Shown in pieces: positions 26,608-36,008 of a stretch of 64,000 nt of DNA. Within the stretch, counting starts at the first letter, position 1. The number at the start of each line of letters is the position of its first letter. Position numbers and translations under genes: made by a program. Origin of the DNA: an uncultured Bacteroidales bacterium (GTDB lineage Bacteria > Bacteroidota > Bacteroidia > Bacteroidales > P3); assembly GCA_944320415.1 (NCBI GenBank), contig CALUHJ010000007.1:1-64000 (forward strand). Direction: 5' to 3'. The notes beneath the pieces are model-generated. The model was given only the letters and a program-made list of their open reading frames with translations. It made no database searches and was not told where the DNA came from.

Positions 26608-27105
26608 CTAGGAAATAATTCGAACTATTTCTTCCAAATTCAAATCCAAAGCGTTAAACGAAAAATCCGCCTGAGAGTAAAACTTCTCTCTTGAATCAAG
26701 ATGATTGGTTATGAAAGTCTCAAGTTCTTCCGGTCTTATGTTTTTAAGCAGCGGGCGTGTTTTGTGTGAATCGTTGTTTCTTGATATTATTGCCTTTGGA
26801 GATATTTTAAGGTAAATGGATGTGCCGTTTTGTCTTATTATGTTCATGTTGTCGTCATGGCATGGGAGTCCTCCGCCGGTTGCAATGACGACATTGTCCA
26901 TGGATAGGGTTTGATTAAGAATCCTTTTTTCCAATAATCTGAATACTTCTTCACCGTATTTTTCAAAAATATCATCCACACTCAGCTTGTATGTCCATTC
27001 TATAAGTTTGTCCGTGTCAACGAATCTGTACTTCAGCCTTTTGGCAAGACGTCTTCCGAAAGAACTTTTGCCGGCAAGCATGTAACCGACTACAAATATT
27101 CTCAT
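26608..27105 (-). CDS. aroK: Shikimate kinase
   Basis: Phosphorylates shikimate in aromatic amino-acid synthesis. The 165-residue protein has a P-loop (GYMLAGKSSFGR, near the start), a shikimate-binding FVDTDKLIE, GGGLPCH, and a lid with the TRPLL motif. Length normal. It begins six bases after tsaD on the same strand. The shikimate-pathway gene aroQ lies at 33616. Confidence 0.92.
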   Translation of the reverse strand: MRIFVVGYMLAGKSSFGRRLAKRLKYRFVDTDKLIEWTYKLSVDDIFEKYGEEVFRLLEKRILNQTLSMDNVVIATGGGLPCHDDNMNIIRQNGTSIYLKISPKAIISRNNDSHKTRPLLKNIRPEELETFITNHLDSREKFYSQADFSFNALDLNLEEIVRIIS

Positions 27106-27111
27106 GATGTC

Positions 27112-28116
27112 TTATCTTGTGTATGCGGTCAGATCCAAGGAAGCGAATTCTTTGTTGAAGTACTTGAATAGTCCAGCGCAACCAACCATGGCGGCATTGT
27201 CCGTTGTATATGAGAATTTAGGTATGAATACCCTGCAACAGTGTTTGTTGCCCAAAAGTGTCAGACGTTCTCTTAATTCTGAATTTGCAGATACTCCGCC
27301 GGCTACGGCTATTGTCTTTATGCCGGTATCCTTTATTGCTTTTTCAAATTTGGCTAAAAGTGTATCCACTACGGCTTTCTGAACCGAAGCAGCTATGTCT
27401 GCCATGTTTTCTTCCAAATATTTGGGATTGGATTTCAGTTTGTCTCTCAGCGTGTACAGAATGCTTGTTTTCAAGCCTGAAAAACTGTAATCGTAACCTG
27501 GTATATGACTTTGGGAAAACTTAAGACTGACGTTTCCCTCTTTTGCCAGTCTGTCTATGTGAGGACCTCCTGGATATGGAAGTGACAGTATCTTTGCAGC
27601 CTTGTCAATTGTTTCTCCTGCTGCGTCATCTATCGTTTTTCCTATTGTTTTCATTTTTCTCGGTCCTTCCAATAAGATTATCTGAGTGTTTCCCCCTGAA
27701 ACCAATAAGCACAAGAATGGGAATGAAGGGATGTTTTGTTCGGGCGAGTCTTTTATGAAATGGGCCAGAACATGAGCTTCAAGATGATTGACCTCTATTA
27801 GCGGTATGTTCAGTGCGGTTGCAAAGCTTTTGGCAAAGCATACTCCTACCAAAAGCGAGCCCAAAAGCCCCGGACCTCTTGTGAAGGCAACAGCAGACAG
27901 GTCTTGTTTGTTTATTTTTGCGTCTTTGAGGGCTTTGTCAACAACAGGCACTATGTTGGATTGATGAGCTCTTGATGCAAGTTCGGGAACGACACCTCCG
28001 TATTCCTGATGGACTTTTTGAGAGGCTGTAACGTTGGAAAGTACATGAAAATCGCTGTTTATCACAGCGCAGGATGTATCATCGCAGGATGATTCTATTG
28101 CAAGTATATAAGACAT
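27112..28116 (-). CDS. tsaD: tRNA N6-adenosine threonylcarbamoyltransferase
   Basis: Transfers threonylcarbamoyl to A37 of ANN-decoding tRNAs. The 334-residue ASKHA-fold protein starts MSYILAIESSCDDTS and carries the metal motif HLEAH in VNHLEAHVLAHF, then FPFLCLLVSGGNTQ and AGGVSANSELR. The ATG at 28114-28116 was preferred to an in-frame TTG at 28149, which lies within the -7 promoter box. Divergent from tamB, as is common in Bacteroidota. Confidence 0.95.
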   Translation of the reverse strand: MSYILAIESSCDDTSCAVINSDFHVLSNVTASQKVHQEYGGVVPELASRAHQSNIVPVVDKALKDAKINKQDLSAVAFTRGPGLLGSLLVGVCFAKSFATALNIPLIEVNHLEAHVLAHFIKDSPEQNIPSFPFLCLLVSGGNTQIILLEGPRKMKTIGKTIDDAAGETIDKAAKILSLPYPGGPHIDRLAKEGNVSLKFSQSHIPGYDYSFSGLKTSILYTLRDKLKSNPKYLEENMADIAASVQKAVVDTLLAKFEKAIKDTGIKTIAVAGGVSANSELRERLTLLGNKHCCRVFIPKFSYTTDNAAMVGCAGLFKYFNKEFASLDLTAYTR

Positions 28117-28146
28117 GTCAATTTTTTCTGTTGGTTTAATAATCTG

Positions 28147-28154
28147 CAAATGTA
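28147..28154 (-). promoter_or_regulatory. -7 promoter box of tsaD-aroK
   Basis: TACATTTG on the minus strand, 30 bases before the ATG at 28116. It rules out the upstream TTG start. Confidence 0.55.
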
Positions 28155-28213
28155 CTAAAAATGCTACAAACGGTCATTTTGCATATTATAATGCTTACAA
28201 GAGATGAAAATTA

Positions 28214-28245
28214 TTTCACGGAACAAAAATTAATCAATAATTTTG
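28214..28245 (+). promoter_or_regulatory. Promoter of tamB
   Basis: TTTC (28214-28217), 20 bases, TAATTTTG (28238-28245). The -7 box ends 10 bases before the first GTG of tamB. Confidence 0.5.
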
Positions 28246-28255
28246 CATACTAAAG

Positions 28256-31200
28256 GTGTTTGAGGTGAAAAGCAAGATATTCAAAATACTCGTGATTGCA
28301 AGAAAAACAGTTTTGAGAATCTTATTCTCGTTGTTTTTACTTGTTTATGTTCTTGTGGCTTTACTCAACAGCACCATAGTCCAGTCTATCACCGCAGCCA
28401 AGGTTGCGGATTATTTTTCCGAACAGTGGAGTACCCGTTTTACAATAGGAGCGTTGGAAATCAGACCTTTGTTGAATGTGGCTCTCAAGGATGTTTACCT
28501 TGAGGATTTGAAACACGATACCATTGCAAACATATCCTATGTCAGTGCCGGGCTTTCTTCATTTACTCCATCCAAGCAACTGGCATTCTCGGATGTCGTT
28601 CTGTCAGATGTTGATTTTAATCTGAAAATAGAAAACCGAAAGTTGAATTTTGCATTTATCATAGACTATTTCAAAAGTGACAAACCCAAGAAAGACAAAC
28701 CCAAGTCGCGTTTTGCCGTCAAGGTGAAGAATTGCAAGATGAAGGATGTAAATTTTTCTTTGGATCTTAACGATAATCCGAAACCAGTACCTGAATTCGG
28801 GGTCGCGGTAAATCATATGAAGTATTCAGACATAAATGCGACCATAAAGGACATTGAGGTAATATCCGACTCTGTCAGTGCGAATATTTCCAAATTTTCG
28901 TTGATGGAACGTTCGGGTTTTAAACTCAAGGAACTTAGAGGAAGGGTGATAGCAAGCCCCAAACGTATATTGTGTGAAGGTCTGCACATTCAAACCGAAA
29001 ATTCAGATTTGTATATGCAGGCTCACATAAAGACGGACAGTTGGAAGACTTATTCTTCTTTTGTTGATTCCGCATATTGCATGCTTTTTGTCCGTTCAGG
29101 CAGCAAAGTGGGCATGAAGGATGCTACCTATTGGGCTCCTGTATTGAAAGGATTCAATCAGACTTTTTATTTGCATACCGCAATAGAGGGAAGGGTTGCC
29201 GATGCCGAGTGTTCCGTACTGGACATAAAGACATCGGATACTCATCTTGAAGCGCGTGGTCGGATAAAGGGTTTACCCGATATAGAGAATACGATGTTTG
29301 ACCTTACATTGAACCGTCTTACCACATCGGCTAAGGATTTCAATTCGTTTCAATTGGGAGAAATATTGTCCGGAGTCAAATTGCCGCAGATTTTGGACCG
29401 TTTGGGAATGATTGATGTTAAAGGCGTTTTTGCAGGGTATTTGCATGAGTTTGATGCATCGGCTGAAATATTTTCCGAGACAGGTGGTTTGAAAGCCGAT
29501 GTAGTTTCGAAAAGAGATGACAAAAGCAGGAAAGTAAGTTACAGGGGTAGAATAGACAGTGACGATTTTAATGTTGGAGTTCTGTTGAATCAGTCCATGT
29601 TGGGTTCTACCGATATTAATGCACAGTTTGACGTAACACCAGGAAAATTATCCGACATGAAGACAGAACTATTGGCTCAGTTGTATAATTTTTACATCAA
29701 TGGTAACAATTACAATTCTATTCTTCTTGATGTCGAACTTAATTCCGGAACGTTGAATGCCCAATGTGATGTATTCGATGAGGCCATAATGATGAATCTT
29801 AATTGCAATCTGGATCTGTTTAATGCCAAGGACCTGAAGTTGCAGGCCGAAATAAATTACGCAAACCTCAAAAAGATAAATTTCTTTGCATTTGAGGATA
29901 CGACTGTTGAATTGTCCACAAGTCTGTTTGCACATATTCATAATTTTGATCCGGATTCCATACGTGGGGTTGTTGATTTTCAGACAACATGCTTAAAGAC
30001 GTCTGAAAAGGATTATTTCATTGATTATTTGAATATGAAGGTTGAGGATGAGAAATTGGTATTGAATTCCGATTTGTTGGATTTCAACCTTGACGGAAAA
30101 TTTGTATTGTCTTCCTTTATTGAAGACGTAAACTACATAAATCGTATATATGTTCCTGAATTTGACCTGTTGAAACCTCTCGAACAAAGAACAGTTGTTC
30201 GGGATACGGTTGACTTAAACTATGGAATTGCATCAAATCTGGATTTTTCACTTCTTGTAAAAGACATATCTTTGTTCAAACACCTGTTTTCCCTTGATAT
30301 GGATATTGCATCCAATACAACAATAGAAGGAAAACTGGATTCTACAGAACTGTTCTTCTTGAAACTGAATTCTGACTATTTCCGTTTCGGAGGCATTTCA
30401 ATCAATGCTCTTTCTTCAAGCGTTAAACTTAAGGATAAAGACGTTTCAACTTATTTCAGTGCGGACAGACTTAATCTTTCGGACAGCCTTGTCCTGTATT
30501 CGCCTGCCATGGATATTACATTCAATAAGACGGATATGGATTTGCTTGCGAGATTTGGGCCGACGGACGGAAACGGGATATTGGGCCGCTTGAACCTAAG
30601 GGCGTTTTTTACAGAGAGCGGATTGCAGCTGTCTTTCAGGGATTCCTATGTTGATTTGGCTGGAGCGAGAATAAGGTTCAACGATAATCATCTGATAAAT
30701 TATTTCAATGACAAACTGAGCCTTATCAATTTTTCAATCGTCAACGGTAATGAAAGCATAGTAGTGAACGGTGATGTCTCAAAAAATCCAAACGACAAAT
30801 TGACAATAGCCTTCAAAAACATAAATATAGCCGATTTCAACCCTTTGCTTGCTTCAACGGGTTTGAAACTGGAAGGACGCTTGAATGAAAAAGTCGTGTT
30901 GAATGATGTATTGAGTGACATGAGCCTGACATCCAATCTTGTGGTGGATGGTTTGGTCGTAAACGAAGTGCCTTTGGGCAAGGCATGGTTCAATGTATCG
31001 AATGTACTTTCCAGAAAGGTTTTCTCGGCAGACATAAAAATGTTGTACAATATGGGAGAAACCGGTCAGACAATACCTTTGTCAATCAGGGGAACAATAA
31101 GTCCTTACGACAAAGCGAATAATCTCGATTTGCTTCTGACAATGGATAGGTTCGACATCAAGATAATAAAGAACTATATAGCCTCTTTGTCCTCCGATAT

Positions 31201-32743
31201 AGGAGGAACGCTTTCAACGGACGGGTTGCGTATTTCCGGAACATTCAAACAACCGGACATATCGGGCATACTGAAAGCCGAAAACGCACATCTGAAAGTG
31301 GATATGCTCAATACGGTGTATTATTTCAGCGACAGCATAATCATGAACAACAATGTCTTTACTTTCAAGGACTTTGTAATGAATGATGCACAAAACAACA
31401 AGATAAGAATAGACGGTTCGGTATCGCATGAGAACTTTTCGGATTTTGACATAAAGCTCAAGGCTGTTGCGGACAAATTGAAAATATTGGACACTGAGGC
31501 AAACAGCGAGCAGATATATTACGGTACTGCATACGCTTCGGCAATAGTCAATCTGTACGGCAATTTGGATTATCTGAATATAGAAGTGGGGGCAAGGACT
31601 GAAAAGGGAACGGTCCTTACAGTTCCGGTTTCGAGCAAGACATCGGCAAGCGAGAATTCGTTCATAACGTTTGTTCCTCCTTATTTTGCAGGCGATTCGG
31701 TTCAGGTTTTCAAGAAAAGAAATGAAACCTCGATGGGGTACAACATAACGGTCGATTTGAACGTCAATTCCAACGCACAGCTGTTTATTCCCATGGATTT
31801 TGCACAATTGAAGGGCGATTTGTCTGCGGCGGGCAACGGAGATCTGAGAATAGAAATCAACAGCGACGGATTGTTTTCCATGCTTGGTACGGTTACCGTT
31901 GACAACGGAGCGTTCAAGATGTCCGTTATGGATATGGTCACCAAATCCTTCGACATAGAAAAGGGAGGTACTTTGACATGGTCGGGAAATCCTGCCGAGG
32001 GTATGCTTGACCTTCAGGCCGTTTACAAGACCAAGGCATCGCTTGCCCCTATACTGGGACAGGAATATTCAAAGGCGGTGGACGTACATTCAATCATACA
32101 CCTGACCGGTGAGATGATGAATCCGCAACCGAAGTTTGACATACGACTGCCTAATACCGATGCCGGAACGGTTGAAAGGCTTTTCATGAACATAGACCGC
32201 AACGACGAAAAGGCAATGTTGGAACAGACTGTTTCTTTGTTGTTTGTTCACCAGTTCTATTCTTCGGGTGGAAATTATGAGAGTTCCGTCGTTGAAACAG
32301 GCATTTCATCCGCTTTTGAAGCCGCTTTCGGACAGATAAGCGGCATGTTGACCGATTTGATACGGGTTGTCGATGTGGACATGAACTATTCGAGAGGAAT
32401 CGATGGCAACTCCGACCAGGTCGATTTGAACGTTTCAAAGGAGTATGGCAGGATTGTGATAAATGTCAATTCAAGTTTCGACACAAGGAACAACGTATCG
32501 GCAAATGAAACTAACGCAATAATAGGAGACGCATATGTGGAATACAAGATGACGGAGAACTTCCGTGTCAGGGTGTTCAACAGATCCAACGCCAATGACT
32601 TCACAAAGTACAACATTGCGCCCTTTACCCAGGGAATAGGTCTGTTCTACGGACGTCAATACGACAGCTTCAGTGACATATTCGTAAGAAAAAAGAAACC
32701 GAAGGAAACCGGTTCATCTCAAAACGGGAAACGGGAAAATTGA
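28256..32743 (+). CDS. tamB: TamB-type translocation and assembly protein
   Basis: A 1,495-residue AsmA/TamB-like protein: one N-terminal membrane helix (about 15-40), a very long repetitive beta-rich region that would form a hydrophobic groove across the periplasm, and the C-terminal TamB domain (about 1150-1470; MDFAQLKGDLSAAGNGDLRI, GGTLTWSGNPAEGMLDLQAV). The family moves phospholipids or helps insert outer-membrane proteins. Starts at GTG; a second GTG nine bases on is equally possible. It ends with a charged tail next to repeat copy R4. Confidence 0.92.
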   Translation: MFEVKSKIFKILVIARKTVLRILFSLFLLVYVLVALLNSTIVQSITAAKVADYFSEQWSTRFTIGALEIRPLLNVALKDVYLEDLKHDTIANISYVSAGLSSFTPSKQLAFSDVVLSDVDFNLKIENRKLNFAFIIDYFKSDKPKKDKPKSRFAVKVKNCKMKDVNFSLDLNDNPKPVPEFGVAVNHMKYSDINATIKDIEVISDSVSANISKFSLMERSGFKLKELRGRVIASPKRILCEGLHIQTENSDLYMQAHIKTDSWKTYSSFVDSAYCMLFVRSGSKVGMKDATYWAPVLKGFNQTFYLHTAIEGRVADAECSVLDIKTSDTHLEARGRIKGLPDIENTMFDLTLNRLTTSAKDFNSFQLGEILSGVKLPQILDRLGMIDVKGVFAGYLHEFDASAEIFSETGGLKADVVSKRDDKSRKVSYRGRIDSDDFNVGVLLNQSMLGSTDINAQFDVTPGKLSDMKTELLAQLYNFYINGNNYNSILLDVELNSGTLNAQCDVFDEAIMMNLNCNLDLFNAKDLKLQAEINYANLKKINFFAFEDTTVELSTSLFAHIHNFDPDSIRGVVDFQTTCLKTSEKDYFIDYLNMKVEDEKLVLNSDLLDFNLDGKFVLSSFIEDVNYINRIYVPEFDLLKPLEQRTVVRDTVDLNYGIASNLDFSLLVKDISLFKHLFSLDMDIASNTTIEGKLDSTELFFLKLNSDYFRFGGISINALSSSVKLKDKDVSTYFSADRLNLSDSLVLYSPAMDITFNKTDMDLLARFGPTDGNGILGRLNLRAFFTESGLQLSFRDSYVDLAGARIRFNDNHLINYFNDKLSLINFSIVNGNESIVVNGDVSKNPNDKLTIAFKNINIADFNPLLASTGLKLEGRLNEKVVLNDVLSDMSLTSNLVVDGLVVNEVPLGKAWFNVSNVLSRKVFSADIKMLYNMGETGQTIPLSIRGTISPYDKANNLDLLLTMDRFDIKIIKNYIASLSSDIGGTLSTDGLRISGTFKQPDISGILKAENAHLKVDMLNTVYYFSDSIIMNNNVFTFKDFVMNDAQNNKIRIDGSVSHENFSDFDIKLKAVADKLKILDTEANSEQIYYGTAYASAIVNLYGNLDYLNIEVGARTEKGTVLTVPVSSKTSASENSFITFVPPYFAGDSVQVFKKRNETSMGYNITVDLNVNSNAQLFIPMDFAQLKGDLSAAGNGDLRIEINSDGLFSMLGTVTVDNGAFKMSVMDMVTKSFDIEKGGTLTWSGNPAEGMLDLQAVYKTKASLAPILGQEYSKAVDVHSIIHLTGEMMNPQPKFDIRLPNTDAGTVERLFMNIDRNDEKAMLEQTVSLLFVHQFYSSGGNYESSVVETGISSAFEAAFGQISGMLTDLIRVVDVDMNYSRGIDGNSDQVDLNVSKEYGRIVINVNSSFDTRNNVSANETNAIIGDAYVEYKMTENFRVRVFNRSNANDFTKYNIAPFTQGIGLFYGRQYDSFSDIFVRKKKPKETGSSQNGKREN

Positions 32744-32820
32744 AATCAAATTCCGTGAAAATCTTTTCAGAAAAGAAAAAAATGAATTCAGAAGACATTT
32801 TTCGCTTTTCAGAAACCGTT
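32744..32820 (+). repeat. A-rich composite intergenic repeat, copy R4
   Basis: Left module AATCAAATTCCGTGAAAATC, then CTTTTCAGAAAAG, an A-run and a partial unit (AATTCAGAAGAC), followed by a second CTTTTCAGAAA. It starts directly at the tamB stop codon and runs up to the region before queE. Confidence 0.8.
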
Positions 32821-32882
32821 TGTCAGATATTTACGGACGTTGCAAACGTGTCTTTGTTTCAGGATTATGCGTAGGTAAAATT

Positions 32883-33584
32883 ATGGAAATGAAAGAAAAA
32901 GAATATGCCGATGTTTTGAACTCCGATATACAATCGGCCGAAGGTAGTTTGTGTGGAAAGGATTCCGTATGCAGGGAATGCGAATCCTTTTCATATCCTT
33001 TGATGGAACAGTTTCTTTCCTTGCAGGGAGAGGGATTCAATACGGGAAAGGCAGCCTATTTCATAAGGCTGGCCGGATGTAATGTGAGATGTGATTTCTG
33101 TGATGTCAAACAGTCATGGAATGTTGCCGACAGACCTTTGGCAAGTGTGGGCAGTATTGTGGACAACGCCAGAAAGCATAATGCCTTAAACGCGGTTGTA
33201 ACCGGTGGTGAACCGCTTCTGTATGATTTGAATCCCTTGACAAGAGCCTTGAAGGCCGAAGGGATATGCACATGGCTCGAAACATCCGCATCAAAACCCT
33301 TGAGCGGCATTTGGGACTGGATTTGCATATCGCCAAAGACAAAAAGGCCTCCTTTGGAAGAAAACATGATATACGCAGATGAACTGAAAGTCGTCATAAG
33401 TGACGAATCCGATTTTTCCTTTGCAGAACTTTATGCCTCCAAAACTAAAAGAGACTGTATGCTCTACCTTCAGGCGGAATGGGAAAGTGAAAAGAAAGTG
33501 ATGAAATCCATAATAGACTACATAGAACATCATCCGATTTGGAGACTGAGCCTTCAGACACACAAGTATCTTGACATAAGATAA
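32883..33584 (+). CDS. queE: 7-Carboxy-7-deazaguanine synthase
   Basis: A radical-SAM enzyme that makes the deazaguanine ring for queuosine. The cluster motif CNVRCDFC follows SLQGEGFNTGKAAYFIRLAG, and GGEPLLYDLNPL is also present; these are the QueE hallmarks. From the ATG at 32883 the protein has 233 residues. The first ~40 are an unusual extension with an extra CREC pair; a start at 33003 (MEQFLSLQGEG) would give a normal ~193-residue enzyme. The frame extending to 32820 is repeat-derived and not coding. Other queuosine genes are not in the window. Confidence 0.87.
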   Translation: MEMKEKEYADVLNSDIQSAEGSLCGKDSVCRECESFSYPLMEQFLSLQGEGFNTGKAAYFIRLAGCNVRCDFCDVKQSWNVADRPLASVGSIVDNARKHNALNAVVTGGEPLLYDLNPLTRALKAEGICTWLETSASKPLSGIWDWICISPKTKRPPLEENMIYADELKVVISDESDFSFAELYASKTKRDCMLYLQAEWESEKKVMKSIIDYIEHHPIWRLSLQTHKYLDIR

Positions 33585-33615
33585 TGCGTTTTCGGTCTTT
33601 CAGGTCGGCTTTCCT

Positions 33616-34029
33616 TTACAACAGGGCCCGTATTGCCAGTTCGTAGCCCTTGAGTCCGAATCCGAACAGGCTGCCCCTGCATACGGGTGCGAGCATCGAT
33701 ATGTGGCGGAATTCCTCCCTTGCCAGTATGTTGCTTATGTGCACCTCGATGACCGGAATGTCTATTGCCGCAATTGCATCCGCAATCGCAATGGAGCTGT
33801 GCGTGTATGCACCGGCATTTATTATTATTCCGTCCCTGTTTCTTTCCTCTTGTATTCTACTGACTATTTCTCCCTCTATGTTGGATTGGAAACAGTTCAG
33901 GTGCAACTGCGGAAACATCCTTTGCAGTTCAAGGAAATATTGTTCGAAACTCTTGCATCCGTAAATGCTTGTTTCCCTTTGACCCAGAAGGTTGAGGTTG
34001 GGTCCGTTAATTATACTTATTTCTTTCAC
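33616..34029 (-). CDS. aroQ: Type II 3-dehydroquinate dehydratase
   Basis: Third step of the shikimate pathway. The 137-residue protein, family-typical in size, has NGPNLNLLGQRE at the N-terminus (catalytic tyrosine after it), INAGAYTHSSIAIADAI and the catalytic histidine in EVHISN. Starts at GTG (34027-34029), overlapping the 3' end of the thioredoxin-like gene by 23 bp, so the two are probably co-transcribed. Confidence 0.93.
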   Translation of the reverse strand: MKEISIINGPNLNLLGQRETSIYGCKSFEQYFLELQRMFPQLHLNCFQSNIEGEIVSRIQEERNRDGIIINAGAYTHSSIAIADAIAAIDIPVIEVHISNILAREEFRHISMLAPVCRGSLFGFGLKGYELAIRALL

Positions 34030-34498
34030 GGTGTTTGAAATCTCTTTTCAGTACTGTCTTGTCCCTGCCTATCAGAAAGAGCGTCGGCACTGTCCATATA
34101 TAGCTTTTGGTTATCGGAGTGCAGTCAACGCAATATGAATTTATCCACTTGTCCGGCATTTCCTTTTGGTATTCTTCCCAGGCCTGCATGTCAACTTCGG
34201 GAGCGACTGCGAGTACCTGCAACTGCCCTGATTCCAAAAGACTGTTTATCGACTTGGATTCCGCAAGTTTTTTTCTTGTCTTTTGGCAATCCTCACAGTC
34301 CGGGCTGTAAAAAAACACAAGAACGTTGGATTGGCATGAATCTATAAGGGAATACAGATCGCCTTTCATATTGCCGTTTTCGAATGTGAAGTTCACTGCC
34401 TTCATTCCGACACGGTTGTCGTTTTCCTTGTCAAATTGCTGGGCTTTTGTGCCGATTGCAAAAAAAAGAAGAATTATTGCCGTAACTGTTCGTGTCAT
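34007..34498 (-). CDS. Secreted thioredoxin-like protein
   Basis: A 163-residue protein with a signal peptide (about 1-19) and a thioredoxin-fold active site CEDC in FFYSPDCEDCQKTRKKL; WTVPTLFLIGRD carries the cis-proline. It resembles periplasmic TlpA/DUF5106-type redox proteins. Its ATG overlaps the stop of the beta-CASP gene by four bases (ATGA) and its 3' end overlaps aroQ. A disulfide-reducing or peroxide role is likely, but its client is unknown. Confidence 0.8.
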   Translation of the reverse strand: MTRTVTAIILLFFAIGTKAQQFDKENDNRVGMKAVNFTFENGNMKGDLYSLIDSCQSNVLVFFYSPDCEDCQKTRKKLAESKSINSLLESGQLQVLAVAPEVDMQAWEEYQKEMPDKWINSYCVDCTPITKSYIWTVPTLFLIGRDKTVLKRDFKHRERNKYN

Positions 34499-35895
34499 AT
34501 CTCAAAGCAGTCTCCTTTCTTGGGGATGTATATGTTTCTGTAGCCGTTTTTGTCAAGTGTTTTGGCGAAGTTCTTCTGTGTTTTTTCTTCACCGTGTACC
34601 AGTATGAGTCTTTTTATCTTTGTTTTGTCCTGACAGGAAAGGAAACGCAACAGTTCGTTGTAGTCTGCATGGGCCGAATACGAGTCTATGGTTCTTATTT
34701 CCGCCTTGACCGTGTGTGATATGCCGAAGATAGAAACACGTTTGTCACCTCTTAGTATCTTGTGTCCTAGAGTTGTGGGAGCGCAGTAGCCAACGCCGAG
34801 AATGGTTGTGCGCGGATTCTCTATGTTGTTTGCAATATGGTGTTTTACCCTTCCGGCCTCCATCATGCCAGAAGCGGAAATGATTATGCACGGTGTATTT
34901 GACGTATTCAGACGTTTGGATTCCTCCTTGTCTCTTATATAGTGCAGTTTTTCGAAGCCGAACGGGTCAGGGTCTGTCTTCATAAACTCTATCATCTCGT
35001 CATTGAAGCATTCGCTGTGGATGCGCATTATGTTTGTCGCGTTCAGGCTTAGAGGACTGTCGAGATAAACGTCTATCATTGGCAGCATACCGTTTTCCCA
35101 CAATTTGTTCAGTGCGAAGATTATTTCCTGGGCTCTTCCTATTGCAAAGGAAGGTATTATCAGTTTCCCTTTTTTCTTGCAACACGTGTCTATTACTGCC
35201 TTTAGCAGTTCTTTTTCGCTCTCGTCAACATTTCCGTGCAGTCTGTCGCCGTATGTGGATTCCATTATGATGTAGTCAGCCTGCTCAAAGGGTTGGGGTT
35301 CTTTCAGTATGCGTTTCGAATATCGTCCTATGTCGCCGGTGAAGGCTATTTTTGTTGTCTTGTCTTTTTCGTTTATGGTAATATTACATGTTGCACTTCC
35401 GAGTATATGCCCGTTGTCGGTGAACATAAGGGAGAATTCGTCGCTTATTTTGAACCTTTTGTTGTACGGAATCGAGACAAAGAAGTTCATTGCTGCCTGT
35501 GCATCGCCCAAGGTATAGATAGGCTTGACTGGAGAAAGACCTTGACGGGCTCTTTTTTTGTTGAATGTTGCCGTATCGGCTTCCTGTATGTTTGCGGAAT
35601 CGGGAAGCATTATGGCGCAAAGGTCTCTTGTCGCCGGAGTTGAAAGGATTGTTCCCTCAAAACCCAACTTCACTATATATGGAATCAAGCCTGAATGGTC
35701 TATGTGCGGATGAGAAAGTATAAGATAGTCGATTTCCTTAGGGTCGAATCCCAAATCTCTGTTCAATGCGTCTGTTTCAAGTCCTTTACCTTGGTACATG
35801 CCGCAGTCAAGCAGTATTTTTGTGCCTTTATCGGTTGTTATCAGGTGTTTGCTTCCTGTTACCTCTCTTGCTGCTCCTAAAAATTCTATCTTCAT
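34495..35895 (-). CDS. Metallo-beta-lactamase / beta-CASP RNA-processing hydrolase
   Basis: A 466-residue protein with the zinc motif HPHIDHSGLIP, then GHILGSA, ESTYGDR, the beta-CASP insert (about 190-320, IIPSFAIGRAQEII) and a C-terminal SYSAHADY and LVHGEE. This is the layout of the Ysh1/CPSF73-like bacterial family, cytoplasmic and expected to cut or trim RNA. Not RNase J, which is longer with a different C-terminal domain. First gene of an overlapping run with the thioredoxin-like protein and aroQ. Confidence 0.88.
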   Translation of the reverse strand: MKIEFLGAAREVTGSKHLITTDKGTKILLDCGMYQGKGLETDALNRDLGFDPKEIDYLILSHPHIDHSGLIPYIVKLGFEGTILSTPATRDLCAIMLPDSANIQEADTATFNKKRARQGLSPVKPIYTLGDAQAAMNFFVSIPYNKRFKISDEFSLMFTDNGHILGSATCNITINEKDKTTKIAFTGDIGRYSKRILKEPQPFEQADYIIMESTYGDRLHGNVDESEKELLKAVIDTCCKKKGKLIIPSFAIGRAQEIIFALNKLWENGMLPMIDVYLDSPLSLNATNIMRIHSECFNDEMIEFMKTDPDPFGFEKLHYIRDKEESKRLNTSNTPCIIISASGMMEAGRVKHHIANNIENPRTTILGVGYCAPTTLGHKILRGDKRVSIFGISHTVKAEIRTIDSYSAHADYNELLRFLSCQDKTKIKRLILVHGEEKTQKNFAKTLDKNGYRNIYIPKKGDCFEI

Positions 35896-35921
35896 GTTTC
35901 TTTTGATTTGTTTTCTGAAAG

Positions 35922-35929
35922 CAAAGGTA
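35922..35929 (-). promoter_or_regulatory. -7 promoter box of the beta-CASP gene
   Basis: TACCTTTG on the minus strand, 26 bases upstream of the ATG at 35895. Confidence 0.5.
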
Positions 35930-35973
35930 ATAATTTATTTTAGTCGATGTCCATGGTTTCTGATAAAAAGGTG

Positions 35974-35981
35974 TAATTTTG
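35974..35981 (+). promoter_or_regulatory. -7 promoter box of the lipoprotein-lysozyme-dehydrogenase genes
   Basis: TAATTTTG overlaps the TTG codon at 35979 that could be read as a start; it therefore pushes the real start to an ATG at 35988 or 36009. Confidence 0.55.
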
Positions 35982-36008
35982 CACTGTATGGCAAATCGGA
36001 ATAATAAG

